A stretch of 64,000 nucleotides of DNA from Selaginella moellendorffii (lineage: Eukaryota; Streptophyta; Lycopodiopsida; Selaginellales; Selaginellaceae). A program made the translations under genes and the position numbers. Location of the stretch: contig NW_003314269.1 in the NCBI RefSeq assembly GCF_000143415.4, forward strand, positions 86,401 through 150,400, given 5' to 3'. The notes under the pieces were generated by a model. That model was not told the origin of the DNA. It was given only the letters and a program-made list of their open reading frames with translations, and made no database searches. How positions within the stretch are numbered: the first letter of the stretch is position 1; every line of letters starts with the position of its first letter. This document shows, piece by piece, positions 1 through 13,105 of the stretch.

Positions 1-539
1 TTTGGAGGTTGCAAACATAAATGTGACCTCTAGAATCTACCATCTTGTAAACAAATTCTCTCATTTTTCAAAGCTAAAGTGGTCTATTATGCCAAGTTTG
101 CCATTTGTTGACATATGTGCTAAAACATGCTCACTATCATGCCCCATGTGTTGTATTCTATTTGGTTTCATTATCTATTTATGGAAAGTGTCTAAATTTA
201 CAAATTAGGGACTCTTCTGTGTTCTATGTTTAGCTTGGGTCTAATCCCAAGCTCTATACCATACTAGTTGTTGGAGTTCCAATATCCTCACACTAGGCCA
301 CTGATATGCTGAAATAGTTAAATAGGGCCTTTTATTTACCAATAAAACACTAAAAAACTAAGTATAGTTTTGTTGGGCACAAAACCAGCAAAGAGTACCT
401 GTGAATATCAATTCTTAGATGCTTCGTAAGGCACTCTCTAGTTACTCCAAATGAGTAGTGCAAGAAGAAGTGTGTCAAGTTGCTTGTGAAATGGATCCCA
501 AAAGTCTACCTAAATATGTGACTTGAAACCATTTGTTTA

Positions 540-950
540 GTGGTGTCCACATTCATTCCCACCTACAAGAAATGCCAAATTTATGCTTCTTTCTTAGCTT
601 TTTCTAGACCATTTCGTCCTCTTCTCTTTTCCAATTGTAAGACACGAGCTACTATTGTAGTAATCATTCTAGCCCACACCCATGATGACACCATCTTTGG
701 CCCTTCATTTTTATTGTTGAAAATCCAATTGCACTTGGCTTTTCAAATTTCCCACAATGTAATTCCTTGCAACAAGTCTATTGACTCTAAGGATACTTCT
801 TTTGGGTCTATTTGCATTGTGTTGAGTTGGTTGAACCATAATACCCCTTCTTGTGTTGAGGACCATTTCCAAGAGTCTATTCCGTTTTGCATTCCAACAG
901 CTGTTTCGCCCCACATTGCTGCTTCATACATAAAGCACATTTGTCTTTCA
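540..950 (-). mobile_element. LINE-like reverse-transcriptase C-terminal (zf-RVT) remnant
   Basis: Read on the minus strand, with one in-frame TGA, this encodes a stretch with the signature LWEIWKAKCNWIFNNK (the first W of WKAK is now a stop). Plant non-LTR retrotransposons carry a similar 'lW.iWkaRN..iF' block after the reverse transcriptase. A basic continuation (VARVLQLEKRRGRNGLEKAKK) follows in the same frame. No RT core or poly-A tail is visible nearby, so this is a fragment. The family call rests on one motif. The plus-strand 150-codon open frame over the same bases has no recognisable features and is taken as a shadow. Confidence 0.4.
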
Positions 951-979
951 AAATGTTGTTGTAGTAGCCAACATATGCC

Positions 980-1290
980 ATCGGTATGCTAAAATAGTGC
1001 CAAACTCTATTTTGCTCCATTTTACATGTTAGTTTTAACATTGGGATGCTAGATGCTCTAGGACTATTTCTATAATACTTCATACTTTTGTCCCTTCACT
1101 CCTTGAACTATATGCTCAAGAGTCACTCTATGCTCTAGTACCTTTGTTCCTTGGTTCCATGCTTAGGAGTTTAGCTCTATCCTTTCATTTAATGGCCTAA
1201 GGCCCTGAAACTTGAGCTTTGCTCCGTTACCCTTGCATATAGAGGGTTTAAGTTCTACTTCATGGTTATTATATGGTAAAACACTATAGG
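980..1290 (-). repeat. dispersed repeat, inverted copy of 44640-44955
   Basis: This AT-rich non-coding stretch is the diverged reverse complement of 44640-44955. Matching blocks include 'catagtt/ttccatgctta', 'aggccctgaaactt' and 'aacattgggatgctag'. It contains no gene. It is probably part of a retroelement LTR or untranslated leader, but neither copy shows clear TG...CA ends. Confidence 0.55.
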
Positions 1291-2389
1291 ATAAAGGGTA
1301 AAAATCACATGCACTATAGAAATGCTCTGTACAAAAGTGAAAAGCTTGTAGTAAGGTTGGAATCTCATATTTTACAACATGTTGAATAAAAATCCCTTAA
1401 GACCTTTAGTAGTAGAGATGGTTGTTAAAGAATCAATAGTCTCAAGTGCAAACCTTCAAAGCTTTGCACACTGCCGGTGTCATATTTGCTAGAAACTTGC
1501 CAAAGTCAAGTTGCTTAACAACATCTTGGGGAGCTACTGGAACAATGATGGTGGTCACTATAATAACAAAGTACTGGCCAAGATTATAGAAATGTTTGTC
1601 ATAGCACAAAAGTTGGCTAAAAGTCTTGGATGAGCACAATCCAAGCTAAAGTACATGGATTGTGCATTGGCTACTACAAGAGAAAAGTTAGCTTATTAAA
1701 GCAAACATGAAAGCACAAAAAACAAATATGAAATACAGGCTCTTGCGAGAAAGTGTCAAAAGCACTCCAATGTATACACAATTACCATTGTCTCCTCCAA
1801 TTCCATCAACCTTTTTTGAGTCCTTGAATGTGTGAGAAGCAAAGCTGCATGTGTTGGCTGGTCCAGTCTAGAATGTTAGTAAATATAGACTCCAAAAGCA
1901 TTAGCTCCTACTATGACATAAATTTCAAAAGGCTAGCCTAGCTATAGTAGACAAAGAATTGATGTAAATTTGACTATGTCTTGCAACTATACAAAAACTC
2001 ATTATTGGTCATCTCCCCATGTGTACTGGATGTCTTGCTTGAGGAGTGTGATAAGAGGTCTCATAAAAGCAGCATACTCATGGATGAAATGCCAAAAGAA
2101 CCCTATTTGTTCAAAAAACCATCACAATACCTTGATGTTACTGGGAGATGATGTTGCTAAAATCTTATAAGTTTTTTCTACATGCAGAGTGATCCCTAGA
2201 GCACAGACATTGAAGCCAAAGAAACAACCTTGAGTGACTCCATACATTTGGCGGGATTCAAGGAGAAAAGTTGAAGTCAACAACTTATAAAGACTTGATC
2301 CAAGTGTGCAAGATGAGAGTTGAAACAGTTAAAGGCCATACACAAGTCATCTATATAAAACTGTAGTGCATCACTGAGAAGATCATGAA

Positions 2390-5030
2390 ATGCAAGACAT
2401 TGTAGGCGAAAACACCCCATAACATGCAAAAGGCTATGAAATTACAATCCTTTGGGTGGATGAAGAGTTGATTGTAGCTAAAAAATTCATCCATAAGAGA
2501 GTAAAATTGGTGGCATGCCATGTTGTCTATGATGGCTCACAAATGGTGTAAAAAAGTAATCATTTGTAGTAACTATGTTCAAATTCCTAAAGTCTACACA
2601 AAGTCGAAGTTTGCCATTAACTTTTTGTGTAGGGACCATGTTAAAAACCCACTCAAAATGCTCTAAAGAGTAAATGAAATTTGTTGCTAGCCATATCTCA
2701 ATCTCCAACTTAATATCTAGAAGATGCAAATTGCTGAACCATCAGATCTTGGTGTTGTCTGTGAGAATGATCTAATGGGTGATAGTGTCCATAAGAACAC
2801 CTAGAACCTAATAGTCTTAGGCAAACACATCCATATATCTAGAGAAACTCCAAAATTCATGTTGTATATGTAGGAGGAAGAGCATGTGTGATCAAGATAG
2901 AATTATTGTCACCACTGAAGTGGACCTCACAAATTCTAGAATATAGAGTTAAGGGTGTTTTAGGATCAAGAAGAGTGTAGTTGTCCTCCACTAAAGAAAC
3001 AAGAGAAGAGGCATTCTCCTTCTCAATGCCTATTCTGTGATTGTTTTGTGAGAGAGGTTGTCAACCCAAAAATTCTTTACTTATGGGACACTCTAGATGT
3101 TGACATGTTGGAAACATTCCTTGAGGTCCATGGCACATTACTAAAGGTCCCTAAGATTGTCCTTACAGGCCTGGTATTTGCTGTTAAGTTGATGAATGAT
3201 GAGTTGTTTCATTAATTGCATAGCTAAGATCACTAGAAGGTACTCCGCCTTATTTGCTGAAGTAGCCGATTGGGTCATTGCAAGATGAGCCACTTTTTTC
3301 TCTATTGGGTTATGAATCTAAACAATCCCTACAAGCTGGCTCCTCAAACAAAATGCCTCATCAAAGAAAGCTATAAAAGTAGGAATAATTTTGTTCTCAA
3401 ATAAAGAGGTTGAACTGACCATGTAATCATTCACCACCCAATTCTTAAATAAAGAGGTTGGGTTATTTTCACTTGCAATCACTATTCCCGCTTTAAAGAT
3501 GGCAGACACTATGGTTTGAATATGCTTCAATGGTATGCCATGCTGAAGGTTCTAAGACTAAACCACAACTAAGGGAAGATCTTCTACATAAGGTCCACAC
3601 TTAAGAAGAAGTGACATCATTGAATAAACCTCCACTCGAAAAATTAATAACTCCTAAAGTTAGCTATCACTCTGATCAAGTCAATCTCTTTTAAGTTGGC
3701 TTTTTCTTTCTAGATGCATTTTCCACACTTACTGATTGTTGCCTTCTTTGAGTTGATCAAAGACTCATTACAGCCTAAGTTCAACATATTCCAGTGCAAC
3801 ACTATCCTTGTAGAGGCTTTCCCACTCATTATAACAAGCCTCAACTAGCTTTGACATAGTTTTGGAGGCTATCCTTGATGCTTTTTCAATAGAGAGTGTC
3901 TGTGAACATTGTAGAGACAAGTCTAGTGACCATTACAAATCTCTATCATGCCAAGTGGCTAATTTGTGATGCCTCGAACCTAATCGTGCCAAACTCATCC
4001 AAGGATCAAAGAATCTTTCAAAGGTGTGGAGTTGAACTTCTAGTAGTCCACAACCACAAAGTCCAAAAGAGATTCCACCCCATTAACGTAGACCCAAACA
4101 CTATAGCAAATTCCCTTAGGGATTGACAGTGTGGTTCAAGAATGTCTTCAAGATCAAAGTTATGCTTCTAGAGACTTAAAAACCTACTCTTATGGTTGCA
4201 TCCAAAGAGATCACATTGCTCCTAGAGCTAGAATCAACAAGAGTGTTAATGATGGGAGAATTATTGGCAAAGTCTATGGGTGCAAAAAATGCATCTGGAT
4301 TAAAAGAGGAGGTAGTGTCAATGATATAAACATCCTTTGAGTGAGGTCATGGCTCTTTTAGACCTCATGAAGTCCTTTAAATGCTGTCCAAAGCTAAGAA
4401 TTTTGCATAAAAGCTCATACATCTTCATCAACTATTGAAATGCACTCTTAGGGATTTAAGAACTACTAGAGAAAGGTGGAGGACATTTAGAAAGCAAATG
4501 TGTGAATGGGAGCTTACATGCCACCTTTGGTGCTAGATTGGTAATTATTAAAGGAGCTAAATCGCCATCAATTGCATCTTAAGCAATTACTTTCTTCTTT
4601 TGTGCTTCTGTGGCTATTGTCTTTGAAAACTCCTCCTTAGCAATCTTGATTGTATTGATCTGTTCCATTGGACCCTTCCCTTTGCTAGAAGATGACAAAG
4701 GTGCATCCTCGATCACACGTTGCTCAAGCTGTTGTTAATAGCGATCCTTCCCTTGTGTTGCAGCATTATTATTAGCAAAAAATTGCTCCTAGATACATTA
4801 AGAACATGATGGCCACAGCTCTAAATAAAACTTCTAGCACTTCTCTATGCTGTAAGTTGTGATGTTGTAATGGGAGTAATACCAAGAACATGGAATATGT
4901 TGTGGCTTCTTGGCTTGTTATAAGTGGCAAGGATAAAGCACTTTGAGCATCTTCTCCTACATCTACTTCTCCTATTGGATGATCTCTTTGAACCCTACAG
5001 AGCTCTATTAAAGCCTTCTCAATCACCACT
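2390..5030 (-). mobile_element. decayed Ty3/gypsy retrotransposon (gag zinc knuckle, protease, RT)
   Basis: Three pieces lie in gag-to-pol order on the minus strand. At about 4790-4870 is a degenerate CCHC knuckle-like segment (TTYSIEKC context, first Cys changed to Tyr). At about 4180-4310 is a protease-like segment, NTLVDSSSRSNVIS, equivalent to the LVDSG active-site motif with Gly lost. At about 2400-2700 is reverse transcriptase with WVFNMVPTQKVNGKLRLCVD followed by FRNLN, then a frameshifted segment ending SLMDEFFSYNQLF, the usual gypsy RT blocks. Frames are broken by many stops and indels. Integrase was not found on this side. A second copy of the gag-protease part lies at 11070-12060. 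Confidence 0.6.
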
Positions 5031-6859
5031 AAAACTTTATCATCATCGATAGTGGGTGCAAGAGTTGGATAAGAGATGGCTACATGAAGATTCTATTGAG
5101 GGAGGGAGGAAAACCTCTTCAACCCTGGAAATACTAAACTTTTTAGAGAAGATCACATTCTAAATTCTCTGCTGCAAAAGCCTCACAATATATTTAGAAT
5201 TGCCTATTGAGCAAATTGCGTTGAAGGTTCCTCTTGAGCCCAAAGATGAATGTTATGATTCCATGGGCTTTATTGGTGATCACTTACCACTCCACACACT
5301 CCTAGTAGGCACGAAAATGCATCACATACTCTAGCACTAACTTGTAAGCTCATTGCCAAAACACGAATAATTCCATGAGAAAATGATTTGTTGGCACCTT
5401 GAACATGGCATAGTTTGCCATATTTGCCTTTAAAAGAGTCTCTGCCCATGCTATTGCTCAACCAGTAAGTGATCAAGAGAAGTCTCGATGCTTGTGATCA
5501 TCATTGCTAATGTTATTTGACACATAATAACTCACGCTATACAATATGGATTGCAATGGATGCCCGAATTCACTATCTACCGAAGACTCTAAATCCTCCT
5601 CGGATGAGAAAGCCATTTGATAATCTAGCTCGTGGTGAATACATGAATAATGACCCTTAACCCAAGGGATAATGTTAATAGTAAACAGGCATTGAATATG
5701 CATGAATCCTATGTGGACAAACAAAACCCCTACAATCACTATAAATGCCAGACTACAATAAATGCTTCTAAAGAGTGAAAACTTCCTAGCTCCTAAAATC
5801 CTATTTTTGATCATAAAATCCTCTAAGTCCAATACAGATGTCTTACAACAAAAATAAATGGCTATGGAATCTAAAAAAACCTAGAAATTGTCACTAACTA
5901 ACATCCATAACCTCGTAAAGGCAAAAATGTGAATATCTCGAGTTCTAGAGCACCAAAAATTGTGAGTAGGAGTGCATTAGAAATCCTTTGATGTTAGTTG
6001 CATAGCCACATAAAGAAATATTACCCAAATTATTTAGAATTATGTAAAAACAGTTGAAACCACTCATTATATTCAAAATAAATGAGCACAAGTGGAAAAT
6101 TGCTTCAAACTCTTCAAATTATTATCAAATCTCACATCCAAGCATGTAATAGAAAGCTTTAGAGGAGATATATTTAACACACTCAAAAAAAAAATGAAAA
6201 TGGTGATAAAACTAAAAATAATAAACTTCTCAAAGTTGTAGTTGTGTAGTGTGTAATAAAATAGTGACAAAACTCATGATTCTCAGGAATTTTCTTTCAA
6301 GAAAGGATGCCTATGAATGCTAGGGATGAAAAGAAGAAACCTATAAAAATAAATAAAAGAATGCTTAAGAAATCTCACTCTTAGAACTCTAAAACTTAGC
6401 TGTGAAGAGAGAAGAAATAAAAAAGCAAGACCATAAGGAATTCTGAAAATAAATGCTAGAATCTTGAGCTTAAATCTCCAAAAGTAAGCTATAAAGACAT
6501 TGGAAAATATGAGAGAAAATTAGTTGCATGTAGCTTGATTGTTCACCAAATTGCATATCTTTTAGCTCCTTGGAAAGAGGAGAAGAGATGTTAAGAGATA
6601 TCCCTCATATCCCAACAAGTGGTGAACTTAGCATAATAGACTACTTTAGCTTTCTTTGTAAAATGAGAGAATCTGTTTGCAAGATAAAGAGGTTTAAGAA
6701 TTTTAGAGGCTACATTTATATTTGGTTGATCTCTGAGACCAATAAAAGCTCCCCTTTTTCACAAATTTAGAGTGCATGCTTATAGATTTAGAGTTTTTGC
6801 TATAGTTATTTTCACTTTCCTTCATTTTGTTTGGTTTTGAAAAGATTTCATAAAAGAAT

Positions 6860-8170
6860 TCATTTTGGTTGTTCCTTGTTTGGGTTGATGAGGCTGCCTC
6901 AAGTTTCTTAATGGCTCCATCACAAATTTATGTTATTTCACATGCTCTAAACTCCCTCTTTCTTGCAACCCAACACTTTCTTGGGTATATAGTTGGTGGA
7001 GGTGTGGTCAAGGTGGATTTGAAGAAAGTAGAAGCAGTGAAGTCTTGGAAAGTCCTAACTATTGTAATGCATTTTAGCTATGCTATTAGTGCCATGTTGT
7101 AATAAGATTGTCATAATATAGTTGATATTATGTTAATGCGACATAGTTATCCCATTAAATTTTACTCCAAGAAATTGGAGATCCAATAGAAATGGCCTAT
7201 GTATGAGAAAGAGGTGTTTGTTATAGTGTCAACATTGGAATATTAGAGGCATATTTGGGTGAATATATCAAGGTTTATATTGATAGTAACACACTAAACT
7301 ACTTTATAACACAGTCAAAGTTTATGTCAAAGAAGGCTTGTTAGTAACAAAAGCTTGCTAGATTCAATATTGAAATTATCTATAAACTTGGTAAAAATAA
7401 TATTGCTCCCAATGCACTAAGTTATTAAGCTCAATTCTAGGTAATGTTGGCAATCAATTTGGATTGGCTAGAAGATATATGAGCTTTATATAGAAGTGAT
7501 ATGTTATCAAAGGCAATATTGCACCATATAGAGTGGTTGAAATAGAACCCTGATAGCAAAGTACCAATATGAAGTTTCACTTCTCTATTAAAGACAAGTT
7601 TATTTACTATAAGCAAGAAATATTATATCTTCCATCAAAGGATTTATGACAATTGTTTATGTGGGAACATCATGATGTTCTAACAACAAGACATAGGGGT
7701 AAATAAAAGACTTTTTCCTCATTAAACTAGGGATTTTTCTAGTTGAGTATAGAAGGTGATATAGTGGATTATATTCATTCTTGCCCTACCTGCTAGTAGT
7801 ATAAGAGAAAGACTAACAAGCAAGTTGGGAAGTGTTAGTCCTAGCTGAGACTTATGCAGAGCAGTTGCACCAAGGTTGGTCTAGGGCTATTGAGGTGATG
7901 GGCAAAGCTCAAGATAGGTATCAACATGATAAAAATCATCATCACTAAGATATAACATATTATATGGGAGACTATATATAGTTATTCTCATAGGACTTTG
8001 AGTATTAATAAGTCTTTATCTCAAAAGCTATTACCTTGATATATTGATCCCTATGAAGTGATAAAGGGCATTAGTGATATATCTTATCAATTGAATCTTC
8101 TTGAAGAGATGTCATTTATGACAATTTCTTCACATTGTATACCATTAATATTACATGCTAAGTGGAGATT
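6860..8170 (+). mobile_element. decayed Ty3/gypsy pol 3' half (RT end, RNase H, integrase C-terminus)
   Basis: The plus strand shows, in order, the RT C-terminal motif FLGYIVGGGVVKVDLKKVEA (6985-7045), an RNase H stretch with YSKKLEIQ and WPMYEKEVF (about 7160-7230), and QKLARFNIEIIYKLGKNNIA (about 7345-7405), the conserved end of gypsy RNase H. An integrase C-terminal segment follows (KAQDRYQHDKNHH, then DPYEVIKGISDISYQLNLLE at about 8045-8110). Frames are broken several times. The block is on the opposite strand from the gypsy remnant at 2.4-5 kb, so the two belong to different insertions. Confidence 0.65.
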
Positions 8171-8174
8171 CAGT

Positions 8175-8890
8175 AGAAGGTGTGTTGAGGCTGCTACCAT
8201 GGGAGAGAGAGAGAGGAAAAATATTCCACTCTTAAGAATATTCCCTTTCCTTGTAGAAATGAGTGAGCAGAGGCTAGGGGAAAAAGATTGGAAGTCATGG
8301 AATTTTGGAGTTTGTCTGGAGCATGACTTGGGGATTGCCCTCACCCTCAACATCTGGTGAACCCAGCAGGACAACCACATTCCTAATAGGGGCATCACAT
8401 TTCTTCTCACATTTTGGAGTTTCTTGGATCTAAAGAGCTTCTTTTAGCAAATTCTTGCTTATTTCTTCACCATTTTGTTTGTTGTTTAGTGTGTTCATTA
8501 GCTAAGAGTTTTTTCTTTCCACTGGTGTATGCTAAGCTTATAAATCAAGAGAGATAGCCAGCATGAAAAGCATTTTTACTTTGGCACAAATGCAATAATG
8601 TTTTTAGAGCTTTTTTGCCTCGATCTTTTTTACATTTTAAGGATATGGGCTTGTAGATTTGCTTATGTGCTTTCATTTCTATCACCTCTCAACTCATTTG
8701 GTGGAGAATTGCAGCAGCAATGAGGAAGAATTGATCATCCTATTCCAAAAGAGGCAAATTAGGTTAGAATTCCCTTTCATTCTCAAACTTTCTTACTAGA
8801 TCTCTCTAAATGAGTAGGATGTTAGGATGTTAGTAGAGCTCTCTAGTAGCAATATTGATGCAAAGTCTAGTCCAATTTCATTCCCTCTTT
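8175..8890. other. no gene recognised
   Basis: Overlapping open frames of about 100 codons exist on both strands at 8058-8410. The plus frame begins inside the gypsy integrase remnant and neither frame shows a domain. I see no RNA gene or clear repeat here. Confidence 0.4.
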
Positions 8891-8899
8891 TTTTCACGC

Positions 8900-9470
8900 T
8901 CTATACTATTCAGTGGCCTTTTGGATTTTTAAGCAGAAAATGTATTTTTACCTAGAAAAAGTATTAGTCACTCTATAGTATGTCAAAGTTTTCTCCTCTT
9001 GTGTGCCCCTTATGGGTGATAACACCATTTACTTGTGATGTTGACATTCCTTGTATGATACCAAGGATCCAAGTAGACAATTCCCTCATTTTGAACTTGG
9101 GTGAGCTCAATTGCATGAGGGCTTGGTGGGGAGGTGGGTTTTGAGGTGGTTAATGCAAAACATATATGTGTCTACATGCCCTTTGAGTGCATACTAACTA
9201 AGTATGTGGTGGAGGACACATGCTTTGTGTTATTCAATGACCTTTTGGAATCTTGGGCAAGAAATGCATTTCCACCTGGCAAAAGGATCACTTGCTGAAT
9301 AACATGGCAAAGTTTTCTCCTTGTGTGTGACTGATGGGTGATAACTCCACTTACCTTGATGCTAAACAAAGTGACATTCTTGGTGTAACCCTAGATTTGA
9401 ACAAACAATTCCTTTATCTTGCACTTGGGTGAGCTCAATTGTATGGGGGCTTGGGTTTAGGTGCTTGCAT
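8900..9470. repeat. tandem direct duplication of about 240-250 bp
   Basis: Two diverged copies, about 8900-9150 and 9226-9470, share blocks such as 'tggcaaagttttctcc', 'gggtgataac', 'acttgggtgagctcaatt' and 'gggcttgg' in the same order and orientation. No coding function is visible. It probably derives from a retroelement leader or LTR. Confidence 0.5.
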
Positions 9471-9559
9471 GCCTTTTAGGTGTGCACTATCCCTTATCTT
9501 GTTTTCCATTGGGGGTGCACTATACCTCCTTAGTGGTAGTAGCAAGTATGGGTGATGGC

Positions 9560-10395
9560 TCCAATGTCCCTCTTTAGTGGCAGTCTTCTTTCTTGGGTGA
9601 TGGCATCTCAAGAACTATTATTCCTGGATTATTTAAAGTGTGTTAAGACCATTGATATTAAATACATCATAAATCCGTGTTATATGTGATTGGTATGTGG
9701 TATTCACTCTCAATAAAGGTGACCTTCTGCTATTTTGCACACATGGTTTGGTTTATCTCAATATTACATTAAAAGAATTAAATGTCTTGTAGGTTTAGCA
9801 ATAGTGGTGTGGTTCCTATTGGATATGCTCTGGGTGTGATACCACAGCCAACTTTGCTTGCCCACAATATTGCATTGTTCTCAATGTTTGGACTTGTTCT
9901 TGCCTTCATTTCATTGTAGCTCAGTTATTACCTTTGAGCTAATGCTTAAGTAAGGGCTTATGAATTGGGTAGTCAAGGTTGAGTTTGAGTCTGGTTAAAG
10001 TAGGCAAAGGTTGCATATGTGTGTTCTCCCCATGCATAGGCTTCACTCAAGGTTGAGAGCTTTTGCCAAAATATTTACCAAACGAGTCAAAGTCTAAGAC
10101 CTCAAGAGCTCCACTTGTTGAGTGGAAGGTAACTATGAAGTTGGTGATGCTTGAAGTTGCCTCAATTGAGTGTTTGATATCTATAAAGCATTCCTCAACT
10201 ATGAAGTGGTTGGAAACTTTGATACTAGTGTTGTTGCAATGGAAAGTCCCCATCTCAAGCAATGAGAGGTCCTCAATCAACTCTAGAAAACCACTGGTAG
10301 CTTAAGATGTTATAACTTGTGAAGAGCTTTATGCATTCAAAAAGTAGCCATAAGCATTGTAAAGTATAGCCTTTGAGTGTCTACTAGAAATATCC
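9560..10395. other. no gene recognised
   Basis: The stretch 9560-10395 holds only short overlapping open frames on both strands (10047-10305), typical of non-coding DNA. I cannot assign it to a family. Confidence 0.35.
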
Positions 10396-10400
10396 ATCTA

Positions 10401-11002
10401 CCTAGGAACTAACTCCCCAAGGTGTCATAAGCTAAAGGATCACTGAAATCACAACTGAAATGATAAACAGTTCACCAGATGAGATTGAGTCCAAGATCAA
10501 GTCTGAGATTAACTCCGAGACTGAGTTCAAGACTGAGTTTGGGACCTAAGATCAGGTCTAAGATCGAGTCCAAGACCGAGTCGAAGGTCGAGTCCAAGAT
10601 CGAGTCCAAGACCGAGTCCGCATACTAATATAAATTATCGCTAATAAAGCATTTTGCACCGAACGTGTCCCANNNNNNNNNNNNNNNNNNNNNNNNNNNN
10701 NNNNNNNNNNNNNNNNNNNNNNNNNNNNNNNNNNNNNNNNNNNNNNNNNNNNNNNNNNNNNNNNNNNNNNNNGTGTGCTTGGCTTCTTATGCCTGTAGGG
10801 AGGGGGATTGAGAGAGAATTTGGGAATCCATGGATAGATGACTAACACCCTATTGCTCATGCAATGAGTAGTTGAATCCAAGTAAAACCAAGTAAAAGTT
10901 GGTACAATAAGTAGGAACCTTGGTAAGGAAATTTAACTAAGGCTAAGGTAGTGGTGACAAAGTAAGCTAGTAAATTGAAAAAAATAAATATTATGGCTTA
11001 CA
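10401..11002 (+). mobile_element. LTR (family B), possibly solo, interrupted by the assembly gap
   Basis: It starts with a diverged form of the family-B end (ggaactaactcccc, compare TGTAAGGAACCACTCCCC at 22730), followed by 'ggtgtcataagctaaaggatc', then a block of GAGTCC/GAGACC hexamer-type repeats (10475-10620), the N gap, and a tail ending TTATGGCTTACA. The tail from 10773 matches 23480-23752 of the full family-B LTR. No primer-binding site follows, so it may be a solo LTR. Confidence 0.6.
10673..10772. other. assembly gap (100 N)
   Basis: Exactly 100 N, the conventional scaffold gap of unknown true size. It falls inside an LTR beside a simple-repeat block, a likely cause of the assembly break. 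Open frames running through it are artefacts. Confidence 0.99.
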
Positions 11003-11069
11003 CTTCCCAAATTTCCAAGTGGTGATGTTTTTAACCTACTCATGGCATGTGCATCCAAGGATTATAGAA

Positions 11070-12060
11070 TCCTTAAAAGATGCAGAAACAAGCTATTGAT
11101 AATCTACCACCATGAAATCTGCCTCTAAAGGGATGCCAAGTACTCAAAATTAAACACCATAGCAAAATGCCTATAAGAACCACACTATAGTTGGTAAATG
11201 TTTTCAAGATCAAAGCCATGAACTCTAAGATGTGAAGATGAGATATTTGAGCAGCCTCTATAGAGATGATGTTACTACATGAACCAGAGTCGACAAGAGT
11301 GTGAAGGATAGGTAATCTATGGCTAAAGTCCACTAGTGCAAAGAATATGCTAAGGTCCAAAGAAACTACTATATCAATTAAATGAACACTATATGGGAGA
11401 AGAGGAGAGGCCTCTATTGAGTGGGTAAATTTCTCCAATGTTTAACCAAACCCTTGAAGAGTCCATAAAACCTTGTAGACTATGAAGATGACAGATGCTC
11501 TATGAGGTGTTGTAAAACACCTTCTAGAACATGATCGGGTGGTAGAGAGAGATCCTGATAATGAAATTGGAGAATATCCAGCTGAAGTTCTAGATGCAAG
11601 CATCTGGAAAGGCAAATTGAAGAGCAACTTGCATGCCATGAGAGTTGCTAGAGAATTTTTTGTTGGGGCTAGAATAGGATTGCCATTGATGCCCTATGAC
11701 ATAGCTTCCTTCTTCTTTTGTGCTCTAGTGGTAGAAGTGTGTGTAAATTCCTCCTCAACAATGCAAATGACACTAACTTACAAGACCAGCTCCTTGCCTT
11801 TGGTTATGCATTGATGGTTGCACTTGGATATGCTGACATTGTGGGCTTGGTCGCAACTCTAGATGCAAATGATAGCTCATAAGTATTTGCCTCATAGAGT
11901 GAGCACCAAAGTTAATATCACCTTTTTCTGGGTGTTAGAGCTTGTAGATGAGATGCCTTTAGCTCCTTAATGAGCTTCTCTTGTTGCACTTGTTGCTGTT
12001 GGATGAGCTCCTTGTATTGCCACAACTCTGCTAGAACATTTACTATATATGAGGAGATAC
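11070..12060 (-). mobile_element. decayed Ty3/gypsy gag-protease remnant
   Basis: A Gln/Lys/Glu-rich coiled-coil segment on the minus strand at about 11940-12030 (YKELIQQQQVQQEKLIKEL) resembles a gag linker. Downstream at about 11260-11320 the frame reads HTLVDSGSCSNIISIEAA, a retroviral-type aspartic protease motif with the catalytic D-S-G intact. The 121-codon frame 11073-11438 covers it. The same segment is found with D-S-S at about 4200-4300, so both are copies of one family. Confidence 0.55.
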
Positions 12061-12183
12061 CAACTAGCTCCTTTTTAGTTTTTACCATATTCTATACCTG
12101 TCTAGATTTCATACATAGGAAAAATAAGGGAAGGTATATTTATCTTGCAAGCACATCTATTACATTTTTATGCAAGAACTAAA

Positions 12184-12256
12184 CCAAGATCCTAAGATCA
12201 ACCATCACATTCACCAAACAAAGATCCTAAGATTAACCATCACATTCACTAGACAA
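12184..12256. repeat. two-copy tandem repeat, about 36 bp unit
   Basis: 'aagatcctaagat(c/t)aacc' followed by 'atcacattcac' occurs twice in direct tandem with few differences. It is non-coding. Confidence 0.75.
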
Positions 12257-12430
12257 AGCTTACAGTTGTGGAGCTTCATAAGTGTTTTTAGATTTCTTTT
12301 GGTGTTGGGCTCTATATTTATATTTGTATTTTATTGGTCAAATTTACTTGGAAATATAGATTAAATCAAATTTTGAAAAATGAAAAAATGTTGGTTCAAG
12401 ATGAATCAATGTTTTTCTAGTGTTTGAAAA

Positions 12431-12484
12431 GTCATGAGCTCAGCTCATGAACTCATAAGCTCAGCTCATGAACTCATAAGCTCA
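12431..12484. repeat. two-copy tandem repeat rich in AGCTCA/TGAGCT
   Basis: The unit 'gagctcagctcatgaactcata' is repeated in tandem, and each unit contains the palindrome tgagctcagctca. Small local duplication. Confidence 0.75.
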
Positions 12485-12589
12485 AAACCTATCCTAGCTC
12501 CATAGCTACAAGAGTTATATTTCAAGTGCTAAGCCCAACAAAAGCCTTTAATAGTTACTTAATGGCTTGGTATAGGTACCTTAACTCTC

Positions 12590-13045
12590 CACCTCCATTC
12601 CAAAAAGGGAAGGCTTAAGCCCGTTTATACCCAAATAGGGCACTATTCCACTTGAGTTAGGAGCATTATAGTTAATTTCTTTTTCTAAAGTAGGAGTTGC
12701 TCTTGCGTATGTCCTTTATGAGCCTCTTTGGCACCCCTCAAGCCTATGCTTACTCCCACTTAAAACTACCAACCCTTAATCTCAACCCCAACACGGTTCA
12801 AAAGCACCATTGAAGAGTTGCTTCAAGATTAAGTCCTTAAGCTCACTTTCTTTATTATATTTGTGGAATTAATACTTAGTCTTAGTCTCAGTTGTATTTT
12901 TGGACTTGGTTTCAGACTCCGTCTTAAACTCAATTTCAGACTTGGTTTCGGACTTGGTCTTGGACTCTTTCTTGTCCAACCCAAGCTCTTTGTCATTCTT
13001 TTAGGTTCCTTTAACTTATAATATCTTGGAGAGTTTGTTTCTTAT
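12590..13045 (-). mobile_element. reversed LTR fragment (family B) with neighbouring repeat
   Basis: 12590-12860 is a diverged direct copy of 32490-32740 (shared 'aaaagcaccattgaagagtt', 'gcacccc(t/c)caagcctat'). 12880-13000 is a reverse-complement block of the GAGTCC-type repeats seen in the LTRs, and 13000-13045 is a decayed reverse copy of the family-B LTR start, ending in tttcttata. Confidence 0.55.
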
Positions 13046-13081
13046 ATGATTCTAAAAATAAACTTGAAAACTTATTAAATA

Positions 13082-13105
13082 AAGCTCTATTTCGTTAAAG
13101 TGGGA
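13082..13105 (+). repeat. left terminal inverted repeat
   Basis: Exact reverse complement of 22094-22117 over 24 bp. Similarity may extend outward by a further CTTATT-containing stretch with indels. Just inside, 'agtgggaa...tcccactt' forms a small local inverted repeat. Confidence 0.85.

Noticed and set aside
10558-10881. Frames running through the N gap
   Set aside because: The gap has unknown sequence and length; frames across it are meaningless.
12170-12364. 64-codon frame as a small gene
   Set aside because: It begins in a two-copy tandem repeat, has no features, and lies in retroelement debris.
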